In this document: piece by piece, positions 63,387 to 64,000 of the stretch
Layout: every line of letters starts with the position of its first letter
How positions within the stretch are numbered: position 1 is the first letter of the stretch
Origin: Micromonospora sp. WMMD1102
GTDB taxonomy: Bacteria; Actinomycetota; Actinomycetes; Mycobacteriales; Micromonosporaceae
Length of the DNA: 64,000 nucleotides
Direction of reading: 5' to 3'
NCBI RefSeq assembly: GCF_029626265.1
Contig: NZ_JARUBN010000001.1
Span: 8,063,001 to 8,127,000 of the forward strand
Position numbers and translations under genes: made by a program
The notes under the pieces: generated by a model
The model's input: the letters and a program-made list of their open reading frames with translations, nothing else
Told to the model about the DNA's origin: nothing
Databases searched by the model: none

Positions 63387-64000
63387 AGGTGCGGAACAGA
63401 AGAAATTGTCGCGGCCTGCTGGTCGCGGCCGGCGCCGGCCTGCTGGCCGTCGCGCTGACTGTCGGGATCATCCCCGGCCCGGCCCAGGCGGCCACCCTGT
63501 ACTCGGACAACTTCGACGACGGCAACGCCGACGGATGGTCGAAGTCCGGCGGCGACTGGACCGTGGTCACCGACGGCTCGCCCGGATACCGGCAGGGCAA
63601 CGCGGGCAGCGAACTGGCCCGGGGCTTCGCCGGAGACACCGGCTGGACGAACTACCAGGTCCAGGCCCGGGTCAAACCGCTGTCCTTCAACGGCTCGAAC
63701 CGCCTGGTCGCGATCGCCGCGCGGGTGGACAGCGCCACCCGGATGTACCGGCTGGCGCTGGTCAACGCGAACCGGGCCGAGTTGCAGGCGGTCAACGGCA
63801 GCTCGATCACGGTACTCGGCTCGGCGTCGGTTTCCGTCACCACCGGCAGCTGGTACACCCTGCGTCTGGTGGCCGACGGCAGCTCGATCCAGGGCTTCGT
63901 CAACGGCGGCCAGGTCGGCTCGGGCAGCAACTCGGCGCAGAGCGCCGGCCGGATCGCTCTGGTGACCGTCTACGCCAGCGCCATCTACGACGACGTCAGC
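63387..64000 (+). CDS. Secreted protein, N-terminal part (LamG/concanavalin-like domain)
   Basis: GTG 63387 with GGAGGA upstream; the frame is open to the right edge (204 codons). Signal peptide at 1-34 (RGLLVAAGAGLLAVALTVGI then PAQA). The mature start LYSDNFDDGNADGWSKSGGD and later VQARVKPLSFNGSNRLVAIA, YRLALVNANRAELQ and SWYTLRLVADGSSIQGFVNG form a jelly-roll domain of the LamG/DUF1080 type, often attached to pectate lyases or other carbohydrate enzymes. The catalytic part would lie beyond the window. It is probably another pectin-degrading enzyme. Confidence 0.85.

Overview
The window is high-GC actinobacterial DNA and most resembles a Micromonosporaceae genome (Micromonospora, Salinispora or Plantactinospora type). 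The reasons are very high GC with GTG starts and ATGA/GTGA overlaps, DUF397/XRE pairs, a conservon, AfsR/SARP regulators, mycelial-type secreted enzymes and GC-rich hairpin repeats. No rRNA, tRNA, CRISPR array or intact insertion sequence was seen.

Layout. (1) 0-0.2 kb: the 3' end of ispF. (2) 0.4-34 kb: a long accessory block separating ispF from cysS-rlmB (34.2-36.8 kb), genes normally found together in actinomycetes. It holds an XRE/DUF397 pair whose HTH has been cut out, a TPR membrane protein and a lipoprotein. Next comes a tyrosine/homogentisate block: hmgA, an unknown gene, fahA, an aromatic/histidinol-phosphate aminotransferase, two RDD proteins, hppD and a divergent Lrp regulator. 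Then follow an ArsR-like regulator, an MFS pump, a Panacea toxin-antitoxin-like pair, propeller proteins, a class I fumarase, kinase-fold enzymes and a lower-GC gene of unknown function. After these lie a small HTH protein with a periodic operator array, a 998-aa SARP regulator, class II fumarase, a truncated HAD gene, an intact antitoxin with a frameshifted PIN toxin, and an IclR regulator. (3) 37.5-44.4 kb: a decayed zone with an Hsp70 gene fragment, a SARP pseudogene with one nonsense codon and two frameshifts, small exported peptides, and an Hsp70/beta-propeller gene broken at a run of eight G. (4) 44.6-49.2 kb: a complete conservon (CvnA-B-C-D) ending in a P450 that lacks the ExxR arginine. 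(5) 49.2-64 kb: a pectin/uronate utilisation locus with a DUF624-like membrane protein, a sugar ABC transporter, a LacI regulator, two Gfo/Idh oxidoreductases, uronate isomerase, a fuconate-dehydratase-family enolase, a mannonate/tagaturonate oxidoreductase, a secreted pectate lyase and the start of another secreted protein.

How the parts work together. Tyrosine can be taken to 4-hydroxyphenylpyruvate, homogentisate, maleylacetoacetate and fumarylacetoacetate, then to fumarate plus acetoacetate. The one missing step is a recognisable maleylacetoacetate isomerase, and an unrecognised gene sits between hmgA and fahA. Two unrelated fumarases are also in the window. In the pectin locus, secreted lyases would release oligouronides, the ABC transporter would import them, and UxaC and its neighbours would process uronic acids. 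TGCAA/TTGCA-type LacI boxes occur before lacI, before the first oxidoreductase and before the pectate lyase.

The most unusual observations are the TTGGCCAA array at a 24-25 bp period ahead of the 80-aa HTH gene, the lower-GC gene at 25 kb, the Panacea pair, the conservon with its ExxR-less P450 next to a disrupted Hsp70/propeller fusion, and the concentration of nonsense and frameshift lesions between 32 and 43 kb.
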